64,000 nt of DNA from CANJXF01 sp043775015 (GCA_043775015.1 JAYVSV010000094.1:30596-94595); one strand, 5' to 3'; positions 42,142 through 51,720 are shown, counted from the stretch's first letter. A program made the numbers and translations. Notes: generated by a model not told the origin, from the letters alone.

Positions 42142-45100
42142 TCATTGGTTCCCTTCCACGAGGTTCTTTTCGTCCTCGGTCAGGCTGTAGAGGTCATACA
42201 CCAATTGGTCGATCTGGTGGTCGGTGGCGGTGACGGCATTTTGCAAGGTCTCGCGTTCGCGGTCGCTGGTGGCGGCGCGCAGCTTGGGCACCAGCACCAA
42301 CATCTTGTCCACCAACCCCACCAGCTTGTCGTGCCGCGCTTTGTCGGAGCCAGAAAGGTCAAGTTTACAGACTGGTAATTGGGCAAGACTGAAAATGGTT
42401 ACTTGGGGGAATGAAGATTTGAAATCAGCAAACATCGTCTGCCAGAAATAAGCCGTCAGCTTGGAATTAATGATCGCGAGAAGGAACTTTTCCTGAACTA
42501 ATGATTCCGCTCTGACGGTAAAAATGTTCCCTGTAACTGCAATGGGTTTCGTTATCAGACTCGCAGTTGGTTCCGTGCCGATTTGTCGTATGACTATTTT
42601 GTGTGGCGCGAGATGAACATCGGCATCCCAGCATCCACCGGAACTCTTTGGCCGTTCAAACTTAACAAATTCTGAACTTGGATTGGTGCTGTAGCGATGA
42701 ACATCGGAGCCGGTGAGAATTGGTTGGTATGCTTTTGTAAGTTTTGTCGGTGAAAAGAATTTATCTCGGTCACCTGTGATTAGCCCTCGATTTATTGTGC
42801 TTAAATGCTCTAAAGGAACACATTTTTTTGTGAGCCTCTCAATCAGTGGCGCGTTGTCTTCGTTCAGTAAGATGTTCCAAGTAGTGCCGGGAAGCGCGTT
42901 GAACCGCTCTTGTCGTATGCGAGCGAAACCGGAGGGCGCGACAGCAAACTCTTCACTCAACAAAGCAGTAGAGAGAATTTCGGAGCTTCCCCGCTTTCGT
43001 GCATCCGGTTCACACTTGAAAATCAAAACACACGTATGGACATCGGCATCTTCAAATACGCGGCCTTTAGCAACCGCAATTTGCTGAATAGCGCACCGTT
43101 CCATCAGCCACTTTCGCAAATTCTCAGCGTAAACATTATTTAACAATGTCGTTGGGACGATGTGGCCATGAAAGCCATTCTTTTTCAAAAGCCCCACACC
43201 CCTTTGCAAGAACATATGGAACAGTTCGATCTTAAACTCGGCCGCGACGTAATGTGCTTTTAAGTATTCCAACTCTCCTTTTTCCGTGTTGTGCGGTTGC
43301 AACATGCGATACGGCGGATTTCCTATCACGGCATCAAACCCTCCGTCCTTTCCTTTCATAATCTTTGGAAAACCGACGTTCCAATCGAAGGCTTTGATGC
43401 GGGTCAATTGTTCGGCACTTTCGTTGTTGAACAAATCGCCGTCGCCAAAGTCGGAGGCGATGAGGGAGTTGCCGTTTTTGATGTTGTCCTGCAAGGGCGG
43501 CAGGAGCGCGATTTCCTCGGCAAAGAGTTCGCGTTCGCGGGCGAGCGTGTTGCGGTTCTCGTTCTCCAGCATCTTGAGGTAAAGGGAGAGTTGCGTCACT
43601 TCCACCGCCGCCGTATCGAGGTCCACGCCGTAAATGTTGTTGGTCAGAATCTCGCGCTTGAGCGAAACGGTGAGATGCACGTCGCCGGTGACGGTATCGA
43701 CCCAGCAGTATTTGCGATGTTTCTTTTCCCAGGCGGAAGTGATTTTAAGAGTGGTGCTGGTAGGGCGCGTCACTCCGTGCGCGCCGTCCCCAATGGGTGG
43801 GGCGAGGCTACTGACGAGCTGGCTCGCGGGGACGCTCGCCCCACCGACGGCGCGCACGAAGTGACGCGCCCTACCTTCGTCGTCGAGTTCTCGTTTGAGA
43901 TCGCGGGTGAAGTATCGCTGCCAATGTTCGCAGACGCGTTCGTAAGCGCGGATGAGAAAGGAGCCGGAACCGCACGCGGGATCGAGAATTGTCAGCGCGT
44001 GAGTGCGGGTGGCGAGGTCTTTGATTGTAGGGCGGTTGTCCTCAACCGCTGCGGGGATGGCGCTTGGGGACAAGCGCCCTACAAGATCTGGATTGCCGCT
44101 GATGTCATTTAACAATTTCCCGACGGTTTGCTCGACGATGTAATCCACGATGTAGCTGGGCGTGTAATAAACGCCGCCCGCTTTTCGCACTTCGGGTTTT
44201 TCCTCGATGACCACGCCGCGTCCATGCGGGCGCACGACTTTGCCGAGGAAGCGTTCGTAAATGGTGCCGAGGATTTCAACGGAGATAACGTTGAAAAGAT
44301 AAGGTGATTCGTCGGTGCTGAGTTCGCGGATGAAGTCGGCCAGCCATTCGTCGGAGACAAGCAGGTCTTCGCTGAAATGTTTTTTGAAAAGGTTGCCGTT
44401 GAAGAAAGGAACATGCGTCGGCGGACGACGATCCAGCGCGCGGAAATGCCGGACGACGGCGTGCCACAGTTTGTCCTTCGGCGCGTTGATGCGACCGAAT
44501 GCGCCGTAAGCCGGTGGCTCTTCGCGCAGGAACGATTGTTGTTTTTCGCGAAGACCCGCGTCTTTGCCGTAATTCTTGCGCCACGTATCTGCAATGGAAT
44601 CGAGACGAACACCGGTATCAATGTCGCGGTCTTCGCAGATGCGCAGGAAAAGAATTCGGTCGAGGATGTGTTGCGTGGCTTCGTTGAGGCGATTGTCCAC
44701 GAGCAAATCGTCGCGGTCGTTCTGGTTAATGAGGTCGGACGCAAGCGAGTGGCGCGCTTCGTCGAGAAAGTTTAGGAAGTCGTGATCGAGCGAACGGGAA
44801 CGGTCGGGTTTGATGAGCCATTGTTGACGGGCTTTGCCGGAGCCGGTCGCTTTCTTCGGAAGACAATCGAGCAGTTTATCAATGCTGCCGCTCTGCACCT
44901 TTTCGTAAGCGAGCAGGTCCCAAAGTTCGTGGACGATGAGCGGGTATTGTTTGAAGTGATAACTTTTCCAAAGGCCAACGTCCGGCGAATCGACAAACGG
45001 TTTGCCGCCCACGACATAGATTTTAATTTCTTCAAAGTCGGTCAGGACAGCGAGCGGGAGATTTTTGTTCCAGGCGTAGCGCTTGGCTTGAAAGGCGTAA

Positions 45101-45423
45101 CGCCCGTGCAATTCTTCAGCGGGCTTCTTGGCTTCGCAAACAAAACGGTCTTTGCCATCGGTGCGGAAAAGATAATCGGCGCGTTTGTGTCCGCCTTCGA
45201 TGGTGGTGCGGCTTTCGATTTCGACTTCGCGGTTCTTGGGAATATGGCCTTCGCGGTTTTCCAAATCCCAGCCGAGAGCGCGGAAGAAAGGATTTAGAAA
45301 ATCATCGCGAAGTTGCGCTTCGACGTAGCCCTGCGTTTTGTGATGATGAAGATTTTTCTCAAAATTGCCGACGAGTCGTTCGAGTTCTTTTTTGAAATTC
45401 TCGAAGTGGGTTGGGACTGGCAT
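42142..45423 (-). CDS. Type IIG (Eco57I-like) restriction-modification enzyme
   Basis: 1093 residues carrying nuclease and methyltransferase in one chain. N-terminal PD-(D/E)XK nuclease: the aspartate in GGHKRADYLF and the FVCEAKKP motif at ~110-118. A helical connector follows. The adenine methyltransferase has GVYYTPSYIVDYIVEQ, SAM motif LDPACGSGSFLIRAYE, the NIYGVDLDTAAVEVTQLSL block and catalytic NPPY in FDAVIGNPPYRML. The C-terminal ~350 residues form the target recognition part. Two palindromic repeats are translated in frame: residues ~447-466 (family 2) just before the SAM motif and ~517-555 (family 1) just after it, both between conserved blocks. No stop or frameshift is seen, so it may be active. 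Target site unknown. Expressed alone, next to repeat-rich DNA. Confidence 0.9.
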   Translation of the reverse strand: MPVPTHFENFKKELERLVGNFEKNLHHHKTQGYVEAQLRDDFLNPFFRALGWDLENREGHIPKNREVEIESRTTIEGGHKRADYLFRTDGKDRFVCEAKKPAEELHGRYAFQAKRYAWNKNLPLAVLTDFEEIKIYVVGGKPFVDSPDVGLWKSYHFKQYPLIVHELWDLLAYEKVQSGSIDKLLDCLPKKATGSGKARQQWLIKPDRSRSLDHDFLNFLDEARHSLASDLINQNDRDDLLVDNRLNEATQHILDRILFLRICEDRDIDTGVRLDSIADTWRKNYGKDAGLREKQQSFLREEPPAYGAFGRINAPKDKLWHAVVRHFRALDRRPPTHVPFFNGNLFKKHFSEDLLVSDEWLADFIRELSTDESPYLFNVISVEILGTIYERFLGKVVRPHGRGVVIEEKPEVRKAGGVYYTPSYIVDYIVEQTVGKLLNDISGNPDLVGRLSPSAIPAAVEDNRPTIKDLATRTHALTILDPACGSGSFLIRAYERVCEHWQRYFTRDLKRELDDEGRARHFVRAVGGASVPASQLVSSLAPPIGDGAHGVTRPTSTTLKITSAWEKKHRKYCWVDTVTGDVHLTVSLKREILTNNIYGVDLDTAAVEVTQLSLYLKMLENENRNTLARERELFAEEIALLPPLQDNIKNGNSLIASDFGDGDLFNNESAEQLTRIKAFDWNVGFPKIMKGKDGGFDAVIGNPPYRMLQPHNTEKGELEYLKAHYVAAEFKIELFHMFLQRGVGLLKKNGFHGHIVPTTLLNNVYAENLRKWLMERCAIQQIAVAKGRVFEDADVHTCVLIFKCEPDARKRGSSEILSTALLSEEFAVAPSGFARIRQERFNALPGTTWNILLNEDNAPLIERLTKKCVPLEHLSTINRGLITGDRDKFFSPTKLTKAYQPILTGSDVHRYSTNPSSEFVKFERPKSSGGCWDADVHLAPHKIVIRQIGTEPTASLITKPIAVTGNIFTVRAESLVQEKFLLAIINSKLTAYFWQTMFADFKSSFPQVTIFSLAQLPVCKLDLSGSDKARHDKLVGLVDKMLVLVPKLRAATSDRERETLQNAVTATDHQIDQLVYDLYSLTEDEKNLVEGNQ
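43759..43875. repeat. GTAG-type palindrome (family 1, copy C) with a nested palindrome, in frame in the type IIG gene
   Basis: Arms 43759-43786 and 43848-43875 match copy A with one change (43860, G to A, in a hairpin loop). The whole element is 117 bases, exactly 39 codons. The spacer holds another inverted repeat, GGTGGGGCGAG (43796-43806) with CTCGCCCCACC (43835-43845), enclosing CGAG-CTGG-CTCG. On the gene strand it reads GRARHFVRA in the first arm and GAHGVTRPT in the second, so the first arm uses a different frame from gcvP. Confidence 0.9.
44025..44084. repeat. GTAG-type twin-hairpin palindrome (family 2, copy a), in frame in the type IIG gene
   Basis: Sixty bases, exactly 20 codons: TTGTAGG, hairpin GCGGTTG-TCCT-CAACCGC, a ten-base spacer, hairpin GCGCTTG-GGGA-CAAGCGC, CCTACAA. 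On the gene strand it reads LVGRLSPSAIPAAVEDNRPT. The fourth stem pair is G:C and C:G here versus T:A and G:C in the copy at 41630, so both hairpins are preserved by compensating changes. Confidence 0.9.
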
Positions 45424-45512
45424 GTGCCGGATGTTTTAAAATGTTTGTGCGAACGAAGCGAGTCGGAATTATCGGATTGAATGCAATTGAAGAAATTACT
45501 TTTGGGCAATGG

Positions 45513-46451
45513 CTATACCGCTTGCATCAACCCGCGCAAATAACCGGCGGCATAGAGACGGCCCAACATTTCGTAGCCAGGAGTTTCATTGGTTTCACCA
45601 GCCATCGAAGGAGCGTGATCGGGGCGCAGCGTGCCGGAGTATCCGATATTTTTGAGGGCGCGGACGACGGCAGGCATGTCGATTTCACCATTGTCGTGCC
45701 ATGTTTCCACGAAATGTTTTGCGGTGCCGCGCACATTGCGGGCGTGAACAAAGAAAATTTTGTCCGCGAGCAAATGAATTCCAGCGATGACATCCTCGCC
45801 TGCGGGATGCAACGAGCCGACGCAATAACAAACACCGTTGGACGGGCTGGGAGCGAGTTCGGTGACGCGGCGCAGCGTGGCGTTGGAATGGATGATGCGG
45901 GATTGGCCGAGCAGTTCCGGCAAGGGCGGGTCGTCGGGATGCAGGGCGAGTTTCACGCCGGCACTCTCGGCCACGGGCAGAACTTCATTTAGAAAACGTT
46001 CGAGGTTTTCCCACATCGTGGCGGCGGGAGTCGGTTGGGGCGGACGGCCATCGGCGTCGGTGACGTTGTGCCCGACATCTGCGAGGTTGAATTCGGTGAC
46101 GCGAGATCCGCCGCGTTCGAGCACTTCACAACTGGTGCGCTGCCAGTCTTCATCGGGCATCCAATTGTAGCAGAGCAGGTTCATCCCATTGTCGGCCATC
46201 AAGCGGATGAGCGTTTTGAAATCGGCGAGTTGCGCCTCCCAACCGGGGAGACGATGGACCAGTTTCAAGTGAGGCACTTTGCGTTCGAGATGGGTGAGTC
46301 GCATTCCAAACGATTCCACCATGCGCCTGGCGTCTGAGAACAGGGCCGGATCAAGTCCCGGATAAGTCATGACAATTTCGCTGACGCCAACCTGGGCGGC
46401 GAGCTGGAGGTTCCGTTCCGTGAACGGATGGACGATCATGGAAAGCTTCAT
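45513..46451 (-). CDS. Mannonate dehydratase (UxuA)-family protein
   Basis: About 312 residues from the ATG at 46451 (MKLSMIVHPFTERNLQLAAQ); an ATG at 46511 adds 20 unrelated residues. Family landmarks: LLCYNWMPDEDW, MWENLERFLNEVLPVAE, LALHPDDPPLPELLGQSRI, CYCVGSLHPAGED, FFVHARNVRG and the end block LRPDHAPSM. UxuA dehydrates D-mannonate to 2-keto-3-deoxygluconate in uronate breakdown, using a metal held by the C, H and D residues in these motifs. The chain is shorter than E. coli UxuA (about 390), and no uronate genes flank it, so a related sugar-acid substrate is possible. It may be co-transcribed with the M16 peptidase upstream (95 bases). Confidence 0.83.
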   Translation of the reverse strand: MKLSMIVHPFTERNLQLAAQVGVSEIVMTYPGLDPALFSDARRMVESFGMRLTHLERKVPHLKLVHRLPGWEAQLADFKTLIRLMADNGMNLLCYNWMPDEDWQRTSCEVLERGGSRVTEFNLADVGHNVTDADGRPPQPTPAATMWENLERFLNEVLPVAESAGVKLALHPDDPPLPELLGQSRIIHSNATLRRVTELAPSPSNGVCYCVGSLHPAGEDVIAGIHLLADKIFFVHARNVRGTAKHFVETWHDNGEIDMPAVVRALKNIGYSGTLRPDHAPSMAGETNETPGYEMLGRLYAAGYLRGLMQAV

Positions 46452-46546
46452 TCGAGAACAAAGCGCGGCGACGGTGTTTGTATTCTGGAAACCATGCGAG
46501 GATTGCAACACAGCGAAGTCGCTTTGTCAAAAACCGCGAGCACGTA

Positions 46547-47809
46547 TCAAACTTTCAGGCAGGAGACCAACGCCTCGCTCTTTTTCATCGGGCTGACGAG
46601 GGCGAGGTTCATTCGTTCGGGTTTAAAAAACTCCCGCGCAACCGCGCGAATTTCACTGGGCAGAACTTCGCTCAGCCGCTGCTTAACCTCGTCCGGAAGT
46701 TGAATTCTTCCGTAGCCGAGCAGATGTTCGCCGATCCACATCATCTGCGATTCCGTGTTTTCCATTGTCATTTCCAATTGTCCGATCACGTAGTCGCGGG
46801 CGCGGCGGAGTTCTCCCGGAGAAACCAGTTTTTCCGTGAGCACTTTCAATTCGTGCGAAATTAATTTCAGCGCTTTGGCGAGTTTGTTGGTGTCGAGTCC
46901 CGCAGAGATGACCAGGTCGCCGGTGTCGGCGAAAAAGCTGGGTGAACTGTAAATTGAGTAGGCCAAACCATGTTTCTCGCGAACGGTTTGGAAGAGGCGC
47001 GAACTCATGTTCTCGCCGAGAACGGTGTTCAGTAAGCGAAGTGCGTAGCGACGTTCGTCATGCCGCGAACAGGTATGAATTCCCAGTGCGACCTGGGTTT
47101 GCTCCACATTTTTACGGAACAACCGGACGCGCGGCTCGGTCTGGTTGACCAAAGCCGGGGCGAAGGAAAGTCGTTCGCCCATTTTGAAATGTTTTCCAAA
47201 TTTTGAAACGGCTTCGACAACTTTTTTATGCTGTAGCCGGCCCGCGACACAAATCATCGAGGTCGATGCGACGTAATTTTGCTTCTTGTAATCCATCAAG
47301 CGCTGGCGATCGATGGCGTCGAGCGTTTGCTCCGTTCCAGCGAGCGAACGGCCCAGCGGATGATTTGGCCAGAGTGTTTCATTCAACAATTCCTGGACGT
47401 ATTGCTGCGGTTGATCGCGATACATTGCGATTTCCTCTTTGATGACGTTGCGTTCGCGATCTATTTCGACCGGCGCAAACGTGGAGTTGAGAAACATGTC
47501 GGCCAAGACATCCAGAAGTTCATCAAAGCGATCGTGCCGCGCCTTGGAATAAAAACAGGTATTCTCCTCCGAGGTAAATGCGTTTAAATAACCGCCGATC
47601 CCTTCCACATCCTGCGAGATTTTTTCTGCCGAACGTTTTTTGGTTCCTTTGAAAAGCAAGTGTTCGATGAAGTGCGAGACGCCGCTGATTTCAGCAGGCT
47701 CATAACGCCCCCCAATGCCGACCCAGATTCCCAAACTGACGCTCGCCATGTGGGGCATTTCCGCCGTGGCGATCGTGAGTCCATTGTTAAGCCGCGTAAC
47801 CTGATACAT
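46547..47809 (-). CDS. M16-family zinc metallopeptidase
   Basis: About 420 residues from the ATG at 47809 (MYQVTRLNNGLTIATAEMPH), which matches the usual M16B start; an upstream ATG at 47941 would add 44 unrelated residues. The inverted zinc motif HFIEHLLFKGT (HxxEH) is at ~51, with the downstream glutamate in ERNVIKEEIAMYRD. The second half (FRKNVEQTQVALGIH, REKHGLAYSIYSSPS) is the inactive-domain region typical of processing peptidases and PqqL/YmxG-type enzymes. The single chain suggests a homodimer like bacterial YmxG. The preceding LOG gene is on the same strand. Confidence 0.9.
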   Translation of the reverse strand: MYQVTRLNNGLTIATAEMPHMASVSLGIWVGIGGRYEPAEISGVSHFIEHLLFKGTKKRSAEKISQDVEGIGGYLNAFTSEENTCFYSKARHDRFDELLDVLADMFLNSTFAPVEIDRERNVIKEEIAMYRDQPQQYVQELLNETLWPNHPLGRSLAGTEQTLDAIDRQRLMDYKKQNYVASTSMICVAGRLQHKKVVEAVSKFGKHFKMGERLSFAPALVNQTEPRVRLFRKNVEQTQVALGIHTCSRHDERRYALRLLNTVLGENMSSRLFQTVREKHGLAYSIYSSPSFFADTGDLVISAGLDTNKLAKALKLISHELKVLTEKLVSPGELRRARDYVIGQLEMTMENTESQMMWIGEHLLGYGRIQLPDEVKQRLSEVLPSEIRAVAREFFKPERMNLALVSPMKKSEALVSCLKV

Positions 47810-47937
47810 TGAGTTTGATTTAGCCACGGAGGTAGATTGACCGATTCTGCATCGAAATCCAGCTTGCTCCCGTCCTCGGGTAAAATAGTCCGCTCGATCG
47901 CTCGTTGTGAACCTGGTTTCAAAAATACTTGGAAAAA

Positions 47938-48621
47938 TCAAGCCAGCGAGCTCGGGATGACTTCCGGAGGACCAACCCGCCGTTTGTAATCCAAAATCAT
48001 GTCCAGGGCGACTTGCGCATCGTCCGTCACGGTGATGAGATCCATGTCGTCAGGGCTGATGTATGCATTTTTCTCCAACGTGTTTTTCGTCCACTTGAGC
48101 AAGCCGGACCAGTAATCCTGCCCGATGAGAATCAAGGGATAGCGGGGAATCCGGCGCGTTTGCACCAGCGTGAGCACTTCAAAAAATTCGTCCAAAGTTC
48201 CGAAGCCGCCGGGCATGAAAATGAACGCAAGACTATATTTGACGAAGCAAACTTTGCGGGAAAAGAAATAGTGAAAATTAATGGGAATATTTATGTATTT
48301 ATTTCCCATTTGCTCATGGGGCAACTCGATGTTCAACCCGACCGACTTGCCCTTCGCCTCGCTTGCTCCGCGATTGGCGGCCTCCATGATTCCAGGCCCG
48401 CCGCCCGTGACCACCGCCAGGTTTTGTTTTGCCAGCATTTTTCCCAAAGCGACCGCCATTTGGTAGTGGGGATTTTTGGGGGCGAGCCGGGCTGAACCAA
48501 AAATCGTCACCGCAGGGCCGATTTGAGAGAGCGTTTCAAAGGAGTCAACGAACTCAGCCATGATTCGAAAAATCCGCCAGGGATCTTCCTTGGTGAACGG
48601 AGGATTGGAGTGGAAATTCAT
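47938..48621 (-). CDS. LOG-family (TIGR00730) nucleotide 5'-monophosphate phosphoribohydrolase
   Basis: About 227 residues from the ATG at 48621 (MNFHSNPPFTKEDPW); an upstream ATG at 48642 adds seven. Family motifs are clear: VTIFGSARLAPKNP, VVTGGGPGIMEAANRGA with the catalytic arginine, and PGGFGTLDEFFEVLTLVQT. LOG proteins hydrolyse cytokinin-type or purine nucleoside monophosphates to the free base and ribose 5-phosphate. The N-terminal ~45 residues and the length fit the longer bacterial type sometimes annotated as lysine decarboxylase-like. It lies 128 bases upstream of the M16 start, same strand. Confidence 0.9.
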   Translation of the reverse strand: MNFHSNPPFTKEDPWRIFRIMAEFVDSFETLSQIGPAVTIFGSARLAPKNPHYQMAVALGKMLAKQNLAVVTGGGPGIMEAANRGASEAKGKSVGLNIELPHEQMGNKYINIPINFHYFFSRKVCFVKYSLAFIFMPGGFGTLDEFFEVLTLVQTRRIPRYPLILIGQDYWSGLLKWTKNTLEKNAYISPDDMDLITVTDDAQVALDMILDYKRRVGPPEVIPSSLA

Positions 48622-48855
48622 ACAAACAAGAGTAGGAATCACCGGATCAAATGTCGAATTACGAATTTGAAGGGTTCACCAAACGTTGCGGGTTACGCCA
48701 GCAATGGAAGCGGGAATTGCAAATCACATCTGGACTTTGGACGAAATCGTTCGCCTACTTGATTGAAACTGTACCGTTACCCAGAATAAGCTTGTGATTT
48801 ACCCGCATCCTGTTAGAAAGTTGCTGTTCACAACTGAAAACAAAGGGAGGGAAAT

Positions 48856-51720
48856 ATGAAACATCTAATTGGATCAATTACAACCGTCGGATTCTGCATG
48901 CTGCTCAACGTTGCGCACGTCTCATCGTCCTTCGCTGCTTCCACAATCACAAACGAAGTAATTTACGCTGCCAACTTCGGTAATGGACTGGTGCGTGGAT
49001 TCACGATTGGCGGGTCCGACTTGGGGAATGTCACGACGAACCCTATTATTCAAGCGGAAGGCATCGGGGTCGATAAATCCAACAATTTTTACGTGGTGAG
49101 TGCATCCGGAGGTTCCGTTCGCCGATTCTCGCCAACCTGGGCCGATTTAGGTCTATTCATTACAAACGGAATCAGTGACGCCCGTTCAGTGGTTTTCGAT
49201 AGTATTGGAAATATTTATGTCGATAGTGTTGCCAACAACACGGTGCGAAAGTTTTCCGCAACGGGAGCGGATTTAGGAAATTTCATCACGAACGGATTGT
49301 CGAATCCGACCGGCATGGCTTTTGACGAATTTGGGAATTTATTTGTTTCGAATTATTACCTCAACCAAGTCAAAAAATTTGCTCCAGATGGAACCTATTT
49401 AGGGGTGGCGATTTCGGCAGGTTTAAATCAACCCGTCGGGGTGGTTGTCATTCCGCAGGCGCAAGGGGGCGGGTTTTATGTGGCCAATGATTTTGCCAGC
49501 ACGGTGATTCGCTATAACAACGCTGGCGCGATTGTGGCCACTTTGACCAGTGGAACTCTTGGACGTCTCGGTTTCATGGCGAGAGATTCAGCAGGAAACT
49601 TATATGTAACCCGCCTGACAGGGAATGCCATCCGCAAATTTTCTCCAGCCAACGTGGATCTTGGGGATATCGCCATAGCGGGACTCAATCTTCCTTCTGG
49701 AATTGTGATTGCTCAATCCGTGGTTTCTGATTCAGTCGAGAGTGGACTAGTGGCAAAATATACTTTTACTGGAAACGCGAGCGACACGAGCGGTAACGGG
49801 AACAACGGCTCAATCTCGAATGCAACTCTGGTTCCAGATCGTTTTGGAACTCCAAATTCGGCTTTTAGTTTCAACGGAATAAATGCCCGAATTGGCGTCA
49901 GTGACAGCGCATCCTTGCAGAGCATGAAGTCCAACTACACGTTCAACGCCTGGGTAAATTATGCGACTGTTCCAACTTTGGATAGTTGCATTCTGATTAA
50001 AAGCGCCGGCGCTGGTTTCCAGAACAAGTGGACGTTTTGGAGGCATGTTCAGGCGGCTCCTCTTGGTATTGGACTTCTCCTGAATAATGGCTCCAGTAAC
50101 AGCCAATGGACCTCTAGCGTCGAGATCCAGACTAATCGTTGGTATATGCTGACTTTCAGCGCCTCTGGAACGAATTGTTTCATTGCCGTCAATGGATCAG
50201 TCGTCTCGGTGCAAGCCGGTAATCTTACTTTGCCCAATACTACAGGCGTTGCTCTCTTTATAGGAGGTGCTGAACCAGGTGGGAACCAATGGTTCCGAGG
50301 CGGGCTTGATGACATCAGAATCTACAACCGGGCCTTGTCTTCAAATGAGGTGGCTCAGGTCTATGCCGCCGAGTCAGTTCCCTCTATCCCTGCAACTTCG
50401 AATGAGGTCGTTTACGTGGCGAACTACGGTAATGGATTCGTTCGCGGTTTCAGTCTCGCTGGAGCAGATCTTGGAAATATTATTGCGGCACCCGTGCCCC
50501 AAGCTCAAGGGATCGCGCTTGACTCTTCCAACAACATTTATGTTGGGAGCTCGTCCGGCAACTACATCCGCCGTTTCTCTCCTTCAGGGGTTGACTTGGG
50601 AGTGTTTGCCAGCACCGGCATCAGCGACTCCCGCGGTGTGGTTTTTGACACCAATGGCAACCTGTACGTGGCGAACGTGGGCACCGCCACCGTACGACGA
50701 TTTTCACCAACCGGTGTTGATTTGGGTAATTTCGTCAGCAATGGCCTTTCGAACCCAACCGGCATGGCCTTTGATGAGGCGGGAAATTTGTATGTGGCGA
50801 ATTATAATCTCAACCAGGTAAAGAAATTTGCCCCCAATGGGGCGTTTTTAGGCGTCGCAATCTCGGCTGGCTTGAGTCAGCCCATAGGTTTGGTGGTCAT
50901 CCCGCAAGCGCAAGGCGGCGGGTTCTATGTGGCAAATGATTTTGCTAGCACGGTAATTCGGTATAACGCGGCTGGAGCCATCGTTAGCACGTTGACCAGT
51001 GGAACCCTTGGACGCTTGCATTATTTGGCATTGGATTCCGCAGGAAACGTTTATGTGACACGGATTATCGGAAATGCCATCCGCAAGTTTTCTCCAACGG
51101 GCGCGGATCTGGGCGATTTTGCGGTGGCAGGGCTCAATTTGCCTGCTGGTATTGTGGTGGGGCATTCTGCCCCCGCGCCTCTTTCTCCTTGTGAGAATAC
51201 GGTGACCCTATTACAGGCGCAATTGGCTGGGGCTAATGCGACCAACGCACTTTTGCAGGCACAGTTAACTGCGGCCAACAATGCTAATGCCACATTACAA
51301 GCGCAAATGGCTTTGCTGCAAGCAGCCAATTCCAACCAGCAAACGCAATTGATCACCGCAAGTAATACCATTGCGAGCTTACAATCAGATCTGAGCACCG
51401 CAAACGACCTCATCTCGACCTTGCAAGCAAGAATTGCGTCGCTTGAAGCCGCGAACGCAACCTTGCGAGCACAACTGGCGACTGCAAACGCTCTTAATCA
51501 ACAGTTGCAGCTCCAGATAACCAGTATCGCCCAGTCCATCACACTATTGGAGGATGCTTTTGCTGAGGAATATGGGGATCCCACTTTTATGATAGAGGGT
51601 GCCACGCTTGAACTACAGGTTTCCAATCTGGTAATGGCTATTGAAAGCTTGAACCACGGACATCAACTTGCCCTCAAGAAAGCGCTCACAAATCAGAAAA
51701 ATGCAATAAGAGGATTTTAG
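48856..51720 (+). CDS. Secreted double NHL/SMP-type propeller protein with central LamG domain and coiled-coil tail
   Basis: 954 residues. A purine-rich ribosome site (AAAGGGAGGGAAAT) precedes the ATG, and a signal peptide follows (GFCMLLNVAHVSSSFAA). Residues ~30-285 form a first six-bladed propeller (VIYAANFGNGLVRGFTIGG, FYVANDFASTVIRYNNAG). Residues ~295-500 are a concanavalin/LamG-type domain (LVAKYTFTGNASDTSGNGNN to YNRALSSNEV). Residues ~510-760 repeat the propeller almost block for block (VVYVANYGNGFVRGFSLAG). Residues ~775-900 are a heptad-like coiled coil rich in L, Q, A and N. Such proteins are probably surface-bound adhesins or polysaccharide binders; function unknown. It stands alone with its own promoter region (48643-48855). 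Confidence 0.83.
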   Translation: MKHLIGSITTVGFCMLLNVAHVSSSFAASTITNEVIYAANFGNGLVRGFTIGGSDLGNVTTNPIIQAEGIGVDKSNNFYVVSASGGSVRRFSPTWADLGLFITNGISDARSVVFDSIGNIYVDSVANNTVRKFSATGADLGNFITNGLSNPTGMAFDEFGNLFVSNYYLNQVKKFAPDGTYLGVAISAGLNQPVGVVVIPQAQGGGFYVANDFASTVIRYNNAGAIVATLTSGTLGRLGFMARDSAGNLYVTRLTGNAIRKFSPANVDLGDIAIAGLNLPSGIVIAQSVVSDSVESGLVAKYTFTGNASDTSGNGNNGSISNATLVPDRFGTPNSAFSFNGINARIGVSDSASLQSMKSNYTFNAWVNYATVPTLDSCILIKSAGAGFQNKWTFWRHVQAAPLGIGLLLNNGSSNSQWTSSVEIQTNRWYMLTFSASGTNCFIAVNGSVVSVQAGNLTLPNTTGVALFIGGAEPGGNQWFRGGLDDIRIYNRALSSNEVAQVYAAESVPSIPATSNEVVYVANYGNGFVRGFSLAGADLGNIIAAPVPQAQGIALDSSNNIYVGSSSGNYIRRFSPSGVDLGVFASTGISDSRGVVFDTNGNLYVANVGTATVRRFSPTGVDLGNFVSNGLSNPTGMAFDEAGNLYVANYNLNQVKKFAPNGAFLGVAISAGLSQPIGLVVIPQAQGGGFYVANDFASTVIRYNAAGAIVSTLTSGTLGRLHYLALDSAGNVYVTRIIGNAIRKFSPTGADLGDFAVAGLNLPAGIVVGHSAPAPLSPCENTVTLLQAQLAGANATNALLQAQLTAANNANATLQAQMALLQAANSNQQTQLITASNTIASLQSDLSTANDLISTLQARIASLEAANATLRAQLATANALNQQLQLQITSIAQSITLLEDAFAEEYGDPTFMIEGATLELQVSNLVMAIESLNHGHQLALKKALTNQKNAIRGF

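Noticed and set aside
41571..42233. 220-codon open frame on the plus strand
   Set aside because: It is read entirely through repeat elements and the antisense 3' end of the type IIG gene; palindromes are open in several frames on both strands.
40897..44084. CRISPR array
   Set aside because: Repeats here are palindromes of different sequence at irregular spacing, inside genes and between them; no regular direct repeats with unique spacers and no cas genes.
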